IMG/VR virus record: IMGVR_UViG_3300017740_000079
Coordinates: 1-24,619 of that record
Reading direction: 5' to 3' (one strand)
Origin: a virus
Length of the DNA stretch: 24,619 nt
Made by a program: the position numbers and the translations under genes. Under the pieces are notes generated by a model, which saw only the letters and a program-made list of their open reading frames with translations, ran no database searches and was not told the origin of the DNA. Below are positions 6,610 through 14,457 of this stretch, one piece after another (position 1 is the first letter of the stretch; every line of letters begins with the position of its first letter).

Positions 6610-7239
6610 TTTTAATGATTTTTGGTTATTAATTAATCCTAGTTTGTCGTTCACCTCTTTTTCATTCACATTAGTAAATTTAGAAAGGTCAAACGATGCA
6701 GCTACTTTCATTGCTTCTGTTATGTTATTAACAAAACCAAATTCAACAGCTTCTTGACTTGATAACCAAGTTTCTTTATCCATCATACTAGACAACTCAT
6801 CATAAGTTAAGTTAGTCTTTTTCATATAAATTTCGATAATTTCACTTTTTATCTTGTCAAGTAAATCAGCAGTCTTACGCATATCAACTGCTTCTCCTGC
6901 CGATTGTCCGAATGGGTTGTGTATCATAAAAAATCCGTTCTCAGACATTTCAATATTATCTCCCGCCATTGCAATAACAGTAGATATTGAAGCAGCCAAG
7001 CCCTCAATCTTAATGTTTACATACCCTCTATGAGAGCGTAAAGTATTGTAAATAGCAAGTCCATCAAAAACACTACCACCAACAGAGTTGATTCTTAATG
7101 TAATATCTCTTTCGCTAACACTCTTTACTTCTTCTATAAAGTCTTTAGCAGAAGTTCCGTAGTCGCCTATCTCATCGTAAATTGAGATTTCAACTGAACT
7201 ACTTTCTGCCTTGTTTTCTATTGAGTACCATTTGTTCAT
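6229..7239 (-). CDS. ClpP-type prohead protease fused to a scaffold domain
   Basis: This 336-residue protein joins two parts. Residues 1-190 match the ClpP-like phage prohead proteases (S14 type): INSVGGSVFDGLAIYN (50-65), the nucleophile Ser84 in GLAASIS, His107 in MIHNP, and an Asp (154) before WLSSQEAVEFGFV. Residues 211-310 form an acidic coiled coil (KLEELEDNAISLREEKEELA), the expected scaffold. The C-terminal WDSFAKSIL probably contacts capsid subunits. It would guide shell assembly and then cleave itself and the scaffold. The consensus box TATATTTG lies five bases before the ATG, suggesting a leaderless promoter. An internal ATG at codon 211 may give a separate scaffold. Confidence 0.85.
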   Translation of the reverse strand: MNKWYSIENKAESSSVEISIYDEIGDYGTSAKDFIEEVKSVSERDITLRINSVGGSVFDGLAIYNTLRSHRGYVNIKIEGLAASISTVIAMAGDNIEMSENGFFMIHNPFGQSAGEAVDMRKTADLLDKIKSEIIEIYMKKTNLTYDELSSMMDKETWLSSQEAVEFGFVNNITEAMKVAASFDLSKFTNVNEKEVNDKLGLINNQKSLKMTEELKTWFNGVKEEILNAVKGEDVVSSPAKEVSVLFSDNEEVVNKLEELEDNAISLREEKEELAGLVGEKESVIAELTNKNSELEAKLAKSEATETVVEAESDPTIVTEEAVVNEWDSFAKSILK

Positions 7240-7244
7240 AGTTG

Positions 7245-7252
7245 CAAATATA
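7245..7252 (-). promoter_or_regulatory. TAnnTTTG -7 box before the protease gene
   Basis: TATATTTG on the minus strand matches the Bacteroidota -7 consensus exactly and ends five bases before the protease ATG, which would give a leaderless or nearly leaderless transcript. No good -33 TTTG is seen at the usual spacing, so a phage activator may be needed. Confidence 0.4.
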
Positions 7253-7294
7253 TATATAGTTATTATAGACTTTGCGAAAAAAGTTGTAAAACCT

Positions 7295-7615
7295 TTATCT
7301 TATGTTATTTTCATTCTTAAATTTATGTTTTCCTCTATAAACAATGCTTTGAGCAGTTCTGTCAGATATGTCATATTTGATAGACAAATCCATAAAAGTA
7401 AACGTCTTATGCCCTGCGTTTTCTTCTATAATTTTATTGTAATCATATATTACCATATAATCTCTCAACTGCTTAGGGTCTATAAGACCGTTTTCTGCTA
7501 AGTGATACAGAACATTCTTTATTCCCGCATCTTCAGAATACTTTAATTTTAGTTCTTCGTATATATTATCTACGAATTCTAATACTATTTCTTTTTTATT
7601 TTGTCTTATAGCCAT
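7295..7615 (-). CDS. Small helix-turn-helix protein inside the structural cluster
   Basis: This 106-residue protein has a helical N-terminal part and a C-terminal segment FTFMDLSIKYDISDRTAQSIVYRGKHKF (72-99) that reads as a helix-turn-helix: a helix (DLSIKY), a turn (DIS) and a recognition helix (DRTAQSIVYRG) followed by basic residues. It lies alone between the tape measure and the protease, without the stop-start overlap seen elsewhere. A DNA-binding regulator of late transcription, in the manner of Mor-type activators, is plausible. A role in DNA packaging or virion assembly cannot be excluded. The start is ATG, with TATATTG four bases before it. Confidence 0.5.
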   Translation of the reverse strand: MAIRQNKKEIVLEFVDNIYEELKLKYSEDAGIKNVLYHLAENGLIDPKQLRDYMVIYDYNKIIEENAGHKTFTFMDLSIKYDISDRTAQSIVYRGKHKFKNENNIR

Positions 7616-7626
7616 TGTGCAATATA

Positions 7627-10452
7627 CTAAAAAGTAGCTTGACTTTCAATATTGGAAACTCTACTTTGTGTTCTAGTTACATCACTCTCTACCATTACAA
7701 CTTGTGTAGAGCCACCTGCACCACTAATCATTTGTTGTACGTCAGCAACTTCTCCACCCATTGCAAACTTCTCTCCTGTTGATAAAAACCCACCGTTAGC
7801 GAATTTAACACCACCTCCTGCTTGATTTATAGCAGATAGCATTGGTTTAAACATTGCAGTAGAACGCTTGTTTATAATAGCTTCTCCACCTTCTGCTTCG
7901 TGTATTCTTCCACCTACTGCAAACTTAACACCACCGTTAGCGTGTGAAGCACCTTTAAACATCCCTCCGTTTGTAAGTCCACCGTTAGCAAACTTACTTC
8001 CACCTACGCTTCCCATTAGGTTGCTTATTAATGGCGTTATCAAACTTTTCATTCCAACAGCTATACCAACTTTAGCGAGAAAAGGAAGTGTTTTGTCTTT
8101 AAACAAACTAGCCATAGCTTCAAGTAATATTTCATTTACTTTCTGACTTAAAAGCTGTGATATTGCTTCCTGAGCAGTTGCAGCGTGTAAAATAGTTGTT
8201 TGTATATTTTTTAATTCCTGTTCTTCTTTTTTATTTAGAGCTTCTACTTCCGCATCAGATTGTAGTTTCTTTTTATTTGCAACTGCTTCGTCTGCTGCTT
8301 TTTCTTTTGTTTTTAAATCTATATACCTTTCTGATGCTTCAAGATGAGCGGCTGAACTCATATTTACTAAATTTAATTCTTTATTATAGGTATCTAGTTT
8401 TAAATCAAATATAGCTTGTTGCAATTCTGCTTCAGTAGAAATCTCTCCATCAATATATTTTTGTTTTAAATCCGTTGTTCCATCTGCAATTATTTGCTCT
8501 AACTCTTTTATTCTGCTAAGAACATCAGCAGGTTTGGGAATAATAAATGTTTCATCAACAGGAGTTCCTTTTGTTGGAGGAGTGGTTGTGGTTTTTTTAT
8601 CATCCTGCTTGTCTAACTCAATGTTTAAGTCTTTCATTAATGCTAATTTTTGTTCTTCAAGCAAAGAAGTTTCATTTGCTAACTCAAGCATTTTTTGTTC
8701 AGCATTATTTAGTTGTCGCATATTCAAAAGCATACTTTCTACTTCTGAATCCCTACCTCCTATATTATTATCTCGATTTTTTTGTTTTATTCTTTCTGCT
8801 AAGTCATCAGCTTGTTCCTGAAGCGTAAGACCTTCTTTTAAGGATAAATTGTGTTTGTCTGATAGCCTTGCAATATCTGCTTCTAAATCTTTTGCTTTCT
8901 CTCTTTTTTTAGATATAGCATCAGCTTCATCTTGAGCCGCTTCTAGTATCTTTTCGTCTTCTTTTTGTAAGAGTATCTTATTAACAAGCATATCATTAAC
9001 TCCTTGTAATGATTTTTTTAATTGGTCATTACTTACTTTTTCTGCATCTATGTTTTTTAAATAATCAGGATATTGTGATTTTAACTCTTTTATTAGTTTT
9101 ACTCTATTAGCTTGACTTAAATTTGCATCACTCAATCTTGCTTCGTAACCAATTAAAGCAATTCTATCATTTTCTAATTCCTCGCTAAGTTTAGTGTCTG
9201 CTGCTTGTGTAATGAGAGAAACAAATTTTGTAAAACCTTCTGTTACCGAAGTAATAATAGGTGCAATTTTTTCTGTTAAAACAATAGCTAATCCTTGCAT
9301 TGCAGACTTAAACCTAAGCATTGCACCTTCAAGGTTGTCGCCAACAATGTCAGCCATATCTTTTGCTGCACCTGCACTATTTTCATAAGCACCAATCTGT
9401 CTTTCAAGTACATCTATGTTTTCAATCATTGTAGATATAGCGGCTACCTGTCTTACATCAACAATCTCAAGCATTTTTTCAACATTAACCCCTTCTTTAG
9501 CCATTCTCTTAAACTGAACAACCATATCTTCCCCTGAGTTTACTGTAAATCCAATAGACTTAGCTAAATCAGAAGACGGGTCGCCTAATTTTAAGAATAT
9601 ATTACGAAGCGAAGTACCTGCAATAGATGCTTCAATACCTGAATCTGTAAGAACACCTAGAGTTGCGGTAGTGTCTTCTAAAGACATACCTAATATCTTT
9701 GCAACAGGTGCAACCTTTGTCATTGCTGTTTGGAACTTTTCAAGTGTTAATGCCGAACCCGTAAAAGATGCAGCCATAACATCTGAAACTCTACCCGCTT
9801 CACTAGCATCAAGACCAAAACCCCTAAGTGTAGAACCAATTACCGTTGCTGTTCTTGCTAAATCTTCTCCTGTTGCGATAGCAGTATTAAGAGCAGCTTC
9901 TTGTGCGTTAAGAGTTTCTTTTGCTGTAAAACCTAGCTTGGAAAAATTTATTTGCAGGTTTGCTACTTCTTCCGCAGTAAAAAATGTTGTACGACCCAAA
10001 TCTTGAGCAGACTTGTCTAAAGCCTTAAATTCAGATTCAGTAGCACCTGAAATTGCTTTTACCTTAGACATGGCAAATTCATACTTTTTGAAAGTTTCAA
10101 CACCTCCTACAATAGCCTGAGTTACCGCCCTTGATATTTTTTGAAAAGCACTAGCAGCTAAAGTTGCAACAGTAAAAGCACCTGCCATCTTACCTATAAA
10201 ACCAATACCTTTCTTACTAGAAGTATTCATTCCTTTTAAAGACTTCTCGGCTTGATTTAACTCTTTACGAGTAGCTTTTATAGAGCTAGAAAGTTCTTGA
10301 TACTTCTTAGCTTGTCCGCTAGTCATACCATCTTTCGTTTCTTTCTTAACCTTTTTTAAGGATTGTTGGTAGCCATCTAACTCTTTTCTTAATTTAATTA
10401 AGTCGCTAGTACCTTCAATCTGTATTCTGTGTATAGTGGTGTTCTTTGCCAT
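7627..10452 (-). CDS. Tape measure protein
   Basis: This 941-residue protein is the longest in the window. After a coiled-coil N-terminus (20-75) and a hydrophobic segment (85-105), residues about 125-330 carry the TP901-type tape measure core: KVKAISGATESEF, LGRTTFFTAEEVANL, KLGFTAKETLNAQEAALNTA and SLRNIFLKLGD. Residues about 430-760 are largely coiled coil. The C-terminal part has several Gly-rich FANGG-type repeats, typical of such proteins. At about 0.15 nm per residue the tail would be near 140 nm, which suits a siphovirus. It overlaps the gp10-like gene by TAATG. Its position before the head genes is unusual. Confidence 0.92.
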   Translation of the reverse strand: MAKNTTIHRIQIEGTSDLIKLRKELDGYQQSLKKVKKETKDGMTSGQAKKYQELSSSIKATRKELNQAEKSLKGMNTSSKKGIGFIGKMAGAFTVATLAASAFQKISRAVTQAIVGGVETFKKYEFAMSKVKAISGATESEFKALDKSAQDLGRTTFFTAEEVANLQINFSKLGFTAKETLNAQEAALNTAIATGEDLARTATVIGSTLRGFGLDASEAGRVSDVMAASFTGSALTLEKFQTAMTKVAPVAKILGMSLEDTTATLGVLTDSGIEASIAGTSLRNIFLKLGDPSSDLAKSIGFTVNSGEDMVVQFKRMAKEGVNVEKMLEIVDVRQVAAISTMIENIDVLERQIGAYENSAGAAKDMADIVGDNLEGAMLRFKSAMQGLAIVLTEKIAPIITSVTEGFTKFVSLITQAADTKLSEELENDRIALIGYEARLSDANLSQANRVKLIKELKSQYPDYLKNIDAEKVSNDQLKKSLQGVNDMLVNKILLQKEDEKILEAAQDEADAISKKREKAKDLEADIARLSDKHNLSLKEGLTLQEQADDLAERIKQKNRDNNIGGRDSEVESMLLNMRQLNNAEQKMLELANETSLLEEQKLALMKDLNIELDKQDDKKTTTTPPTKGTPVDETFIIPKPADVLSRIKELEQIIADGTTDLKQKYIDGEISTEAELQQAIFDLKLDTYNKELNLVNMSSAAHLEASERYIDLKTKEKAADEAVANKKKLQSDAEVEALNKKEEQELKNIQTTILHAATAQEAISQLLSQKVNEILLEAMASLFKDKTLPFLAKVGIAVGMKSLITPLISNLMGSVGGSKFANGGLTNGGMFKGASHANGGVKFAVGGRIHEAEGGEAIINKRSTAMFKPMLSAINQAGGGVKFANGGFLSTGEKFAMGGEVADVQQMISGAGGSTQVVMVESDVTRTQSRVSNIESQATF

Positions 10453-10940
10453 TATATTTCTTTTGGTAGTTTAGTAAATAATATTTCTATGTCTTTTCCG
10501 ACAGCAGTCTGAATATCTTTTGTTATTTGTTTTCTGTTTGTATTTATAACTTGCTCAATAAATCCTGTCCTTCTTTTGTTTTTACTGTATTTAAAAGCAC
10601 CCTTAGTAGGAGTACCTTCTAGCTTTATTCGTCTTATAATAGCGTAAGCTATTTCGTGTTTTTCTTGCTCATTAGAATACGGGATTGTATCTTTTCTATC
10701 TTCTATCCAATCTAAAATGTTTTGTAGTTTAGGAGAATGTGATTTCTGACCTTCGTTAAGTGCGTGAATGTAATCTTTGTTTGTAAACACATCTAAACCC
10801 ATTATAGACGTTTTAAATGCTATTCCATCTATTACACTATCTGACTTAGAAGCCCTGTGTCCTTGTTGCTCTAGTTCTCTTTTAAATTGAAAAACTAGCT
10901 TCTTTCCTATTTCTTTAAATACTTTTTGTAGGTTCTTCAT
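10452..10940 (-). CDS. Tail completion protein (HK97 gp10-like)
   Basis: This 162-residue protein has the pattern of gp10-like tail completion or minor tail proteins: an N-terminal amphipathic helix, a beta-rich middle ending in DYIHALNEGQKSHSPKLQNI (56-75), WIEDR, then an AYAIIRRIKLEGTPTKGAF motif (98-116). Such proteins join the tail tube to the head connector. Usually the gene sits between the head connectors and the tail tube gene. Here it directly precedes the tape measure gene, overlapping it by TAATG. The motif match is reasonable; the precise role is inferred. Confidence 0.6.
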   Translation of the reverse strand: MKNLQKVFKEIGKKLVFQFKRELEQQGHRASKSDSVIDGIAFKTSIMGLDVFTNKDYIHALNEGQKSHSPKLQNILDWIEDRKDTIPYSNEQEKHEIAYAIIRRIKLEGTPTKGAFKYSKNKRRTGFIEQVINTNRKQITKDIQTAVGKDIEILFTKLPKEI

Positions 10941-11866
10941 TATATACCTTTAGCCTTATTAATAGAATTTATTATTGAGTTTTCAATAACTTCTAGGTTG
11001 TTGCTTATATGACCGTTAAAAACAGAGAAGTGATATATAGAACCGTTAAAGAAAAAGTCAGTATTGTTACCCAACTTCCCAACTTGGTCAAATGTAAAGT
11101 CATTAGAATAACTAGAGCCATTAACTATTTCCGTCTTATTTTCTCTTATTGTTAAGGTAGTTCCTTTTCTTTGTATTGTTATTAAGAGTTTTTTGCTGCT
11201 AGGCGACCAATACGTTCCATTAGCGTTTACTTCGGTGCTTGTAGAGCCATCAAAACTTAATTTGTATGATTTTCCCGATGATTCCCCTATTGATAAAAAC
11301 ATATTGTTGTCATCACTTTTTCCTAATAGTCTTTGATACTTAATAACAGGATTTGGTATCGGCTCTATGTAAAAGAACATTGTAAAATATCCTGACAAAG
11401 TAATAGCTGAGTCTAAAGACATAAAGTCAGATTCATCATTATTAAAGTATATGGGAGTAAATCCGTTTACACCGCTACCATTAATACCTAAAGATGGTCT
11501 ATTGGCTGAAGTTGATTGACTTAGCGTAGGACTACTGTATGAACTTTTCCATCTTTCGACATTGCCACTAACATCATAAACCTTTGCAAAAAAATCAAAA
11601 ACACAAACAGGAAGTACGGTTGTTGTAACTTCGTTTTCAGTTTCTAAAAATCTTTTACTCAAGTTTAATTTTGATTTAGAACCTCTTTGAGATGAAATTC
11701 GTTTTTTGTTTGTAATATATAAGTCATTCAAATAACTGTATTCTTCTCCACTAGAGTAAGAGTTTTCCGAGTACCTATAAACAACAGGTGTTTTAACTCC
11801 GTCAATAGTGCAATACACCTTATTAGACAATAACTTATTTTCCTCTTTGCTATATATTTTCCCCAT
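10940..11866 (-). CDS. Tail protein with a lectin-like (LamG) C-terminal domain
   Basis: This 308-residue protein has a basic N-terminal part (1-90) and a C-terminal half that reads as a concanavalin A-like/LamG beta-sandwich: VSGNVERWKSS, FTPIYFNNDESDFMSLDS, LSGYFTMFFYIEP, YQRLLGKSDDNNMFLSIGES, then LLITIQRKGTTLTIRENKTE and FNGSIYHFSVFNGHIS. Such domains commonly bind glycans. It lies between the large baseplate-type gene and the tail completion gene, each joined by TAATG overlaps, so it is probably a tail-tip or baseplate protein that contacts host surface sugar. It does not share obvious linear similarity with the lectin part of the 391-residue protein. Confidence 0.6.
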   Translation of the reverse strand: MGKIYSKEENKLLSNKVYCTIDGVKTPVVYRYSENSYSSGEEYSYLNDLYITNKKRISSQRGSKSKLNLSKRFLETENEVTTTVLPVCVFDFFAKVYDVSGNVERWKSSYSSPTLSQSTSANRPSLGINGSGVNGFTPIYFNNDESDFMSLDSAITLSGYFTMFFYIEPIPNPVIKYQRLLGKSDDNNMFLSIGESSGKSYKLSFDGSTSTEVNANGTYWSPSSKKLLITIQRKGTTLTIRENKTEIVNGSSYSNDFTFDQVGKLGNNTDFFFNGSIYHFSVFNGHISNNLEVIENSIINSINKAKGI

Positions 11867-14457
11867 TATAAATTCAGTCTATCTTTTATGTTCATAACTT
11901 GTCCTGCGTTATCACTAACACCTAAATCAAAATATTCTACCAACTCTACCTTTGTGCTTTCTTTTAGATGTGGTTTAAAATCAATTATTTTATTTATTCT
12001 GTAATAAATTCCATCTAAGTAAACAAGTCTTTGGAAGTCTAAAACAGCAATGTCTTTTTTATCTAAACTTATATGTATATTCTTTATTCTTGGTTTCTGT
12101 TTTAACTGCTCAACCATTTTAGAGTAAAAGTGATGATACAATCCTTTCATATTATATTCGTTAGTGTCTGAATTTATGTTATCAAAAAGAATATCGTTAA
12201 AAGACAGATTAGGGTCTATTTCTACTAAACTTCCATTATAAGTTCCAATACTCAACTTCATAAAATTTCCAAATACATCTGCATCATCAGCATTGTTTCT
12301 AGCATTATCTAAATGAAAAAAGTTTGCTCTACAAAAATCTTTTTGAAAAACATTAGATGGTATAACTTCGTTATTTGTACTCCTAGAATATCCCGTTATT
12401 TTTCCCGTCTGCGAACTTAAATATTGTCTTGTTCCTGCCGAAACAGGTAGAGTTACTAAAACCCTAGCACCTACATTAAAATCTTTCTCAGGTCTTTCTG
12501 TATTAACAGATGTATCTAAGTTGCTTACTTCTTTGTGATAAATAGGTATAAATGGTCGCCTAGAGTATTGGTGTAAAGCAGGTTGATCTATGTAGTCTGA
12601 TTCGTACCAATTAAAAGTAGGAGAGAAAAACTTGTTTTCCACCACATACTCTCCATCAGAAAAAAGACCGCTTTCATCAAGCTCTCTGTAAGCACCCCAA
12701 TCTGTATCATTCTTTTTGTTGTATCTTTCCAAAAAAGCATCTCCCGAAGCATCTTTGTATTGAAATTTAAGATCAGATTTTATATCGTGTATAAATTCAT
12801 CTTGAATCGACTTAGAATAATCTATCTTATCAGACCAATCAACAGAATCGGTAAAGTCCTTGTAGAAATAATCGTAAGGCTCAATTTTTACGGTTTTTGA
12901 CGCAACATCTGTTTGAAACTGAAGATTAAACATTTGTGCAACTCCCGATACAAAATCTGACTGCTTTCCTCTAGGAAGAAAATATTGTATGTCGTCTAGT
13001 GTTTCTCCCGTTTCTATTTCTGAATTGCCTGATATTTCAAAAGTTCCACCTTTCCAACCAAAATCAAGATTAGAGCTATTTCCAACAGGAGGATTGTTAA
13101 AATCAATAACTCGAACCGCAACAGTAAAAATATATTTATCTTCTGAATCTCCAAACACATCAACATCTCCTGAAAAGTTATGAACCCTGTCGTAATCTGT
13201 GTTTTCTTCAAAATCAAAATTTTCACTTATCCAAACTCTTTCTATGTTTGGGTTTGTATTAGTACCTAATTCAGTTGCTTCAACAGCACCGTAAAAGTTA
13301 GTTATATCATCATCAAAATTATCATCAAATTTCCAAACCTCTCCAATAAGCCTATATTTAATTTTAGCAAAAGAATTTGCTTCTCCACTACACCTAAAGT
13401 CTATATTAAAATTTATTGTATGACTACCTGAGTTTGTTTTTACAATTAAAGAGCTGCCCGATAAATTACCGTTGCCATTAGTTCCTTTCTGTACGTTTCC
13501 CGTATCATCTGACGAGGGTACATTTGCATCGTCAGTAATCGTAGCACCATTAAAAGGGTATCTAGCTAAAACATTAGAGGTTAAATCATCACCCTCATCT
13601 ACTAAAAAACCATTGCTTCTATTTACTGCGTATTCATTCCAACCAATATGTGCAACTTCTAAAGAATCTGAATTAGTTTCTGCAAATTGCGTTAAATCAA
13701 CATAAGTATCAGACTTTTCAATCTTTCCGTATTTAAAGTTTACTTGCTCTGATTGCTTTTGAAAGTTAAAAGGAACTACAAGTGATTTAAAAAAAGTGCT
13801 ATTACAAAACTCACTTTCAACAGTATATCCTTGTTGTGAGAATATCTTATCCCAAACATTCTTTAAATATATTGCAGGTGCGAAGTCGCCATCAAAAACT
13901 TGATTCCTTGAACTAACTCCCTCCCCATAAGAAGACAAAGGATATAGTATCTTGTCGGAAGAACTGTCTTGTTGATTGTAATCTCTGTTGTTGCCGCTAA
14001 GACCCTGAACATTATCGAAAACATAGTCCGAGCCATCGGATTTTGCAAAAGTAAGTTCTTTTAGCTCTAGGTTTTTTATGCTAGAAGCCCAATCCATATT
14101 GTCGCCTAAAAAAATACCCTCATACTCCAAAACCTCCGTTTGCTTCAATGCTTTTGTTAATCTTAAAGTACCTGTAATTATTGGAACATTCTCTAAATAT
14201 ATTGTAGATGGTATCTCTTTTCTAACATTTTTAACATCAATGTTACCGTCTTTATATATGTGGTTGAATAATAGATTGTTGTTCTTTGTAGCAGGAATCT
14301 TAAAAGTCTTACTAAAACTACCACCCCTAGAGTTAAAGTTTCTTATGTCAAAGTTTTGATAGGTCAAAGATAAAGGAAAATTATCACTAGATGTAATATC
14401 AACATTACCCAATATTCCATTAGATTCATCTCTTAACTCTAGTCTTATTTCATTCAT
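11866..14457 (-). CDS. Large tail/baseplate hub-like protein
   Basis: This 863-residue protein starts with a beta-rich N-terminal domain containing NFNSRGGSFSKTFKIPATKN (40-59), followed by a segment (IPIITGTLRLTKALKQ) and EYEGIFLGDNMDWASSI. This style is common in Bacteroidota phage baseplate or tail-hub genes near the tape measure. The long middle is Asp/Asn/Ser-rich, and a C-terminal part with KVELVEYFDL suggests a beta-structured hub. It is likely part of the tail tip, but I cannot assign it to a named family. It is coupled by TAATG to both neighbours. The alternative is a large fibre-type protein. Confidence 0.55.
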   Translation of the reverse strand: MNEIRLELRDESNGILGNVDITSSDNFPLSLTYQNFDIRNFNSRGGSFSKTFKIPATKNNNLLFNHIYKDGNIDVKNVRKEIPSTIYLENVPIITGTLRLTKALKQTEVLEYEGIFLGDNMDWASSIKNLELKELTFAKSDGSDYVFDNVQGLSGNNRDYNQQDSSSDKILYPLSSYGEGVSSRNQVFDGDFAPAIYLKNVWDKIFSQQGYTVESEFCNSTFFKSLVVPFNFQKQSEQVNFKYGKIEKSDTYVDLTQFAETNSDSLEVAHIGWNEYAVNRSNGFLVDEGDDLTSNVLARYPFNGATITDDANVPSSDDTGNVQKGTNGNGNLSGSSLIVKTNSGSHTINFNIDFRCSGEANSFAKIKYRLIGEVWKFDDNFDDDITNFYGAVEATELGTNTNPNIERVWISENFDFEENTDYDRVHNFSGDVDVFGDSEDKYIFTVAVRVIDFNNPPVGNSSNLDFGWKGGTFEISGNSEIETGETLDDIQYFLPRGKQSDFVSGVAQMFNLQFQTDVASKTVKIEPYDYFYKDFTDSVDWSDKIDYSKSIQDEFIHDIKSDLKFQYKDASGDAFLERYNKKNDTDWGAYRELDESGLFSDGEYVVENKFFSPTFNWYESDYIDQPALHQYSRRPFIPIYHKEVSNLDTSVNTERPEKDFNVGARVLVTLPVSAGTRQYLSSQTGKITGYSRSTNNEVIPSNVFQKDFCRANFFHLDNARNNADDADVFGNFMKLSIGTYNGSLVEIDPNLSFNDILFDNINSDTNEYNMKGLYHHFYSKMVEQLKQKPRIKNIHISLDKKDIAVLDFQRLVYLDGIYYRINKIIDFKPHLKESTKVELVEYFDLGVSDNAGQVMNIKDRLNL

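Noticed and set aside
6368-6757. 129-residue plus-strand reading frame
   Set aside because: It is antisense to the coiled-coil part of the protease/scaffold gene, Ser/Leu-rich as expected of a complement, with no promoter or neighbours.
7211-7501. 96-residue plus-strand frame rich in Ile, Val and Phe
   Set aside because: It is antisense to the HTH gene and the protease start; hydrophobicity comes from the complement of Lys/Asn-rich codons.
7868-10006. Several plus-strand reading frames across the tape measure gene
   Set aside because: All are antisense to a clearly coding gene and have compositions derived from it (Pro/Ala-rich or Ser/Phe-rich).
12989-13226. Overlapping frames on both strands within the hub-like gene
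   Set aside because: Both are short, in shadow frames of an 863-residue gene and lack any leader.
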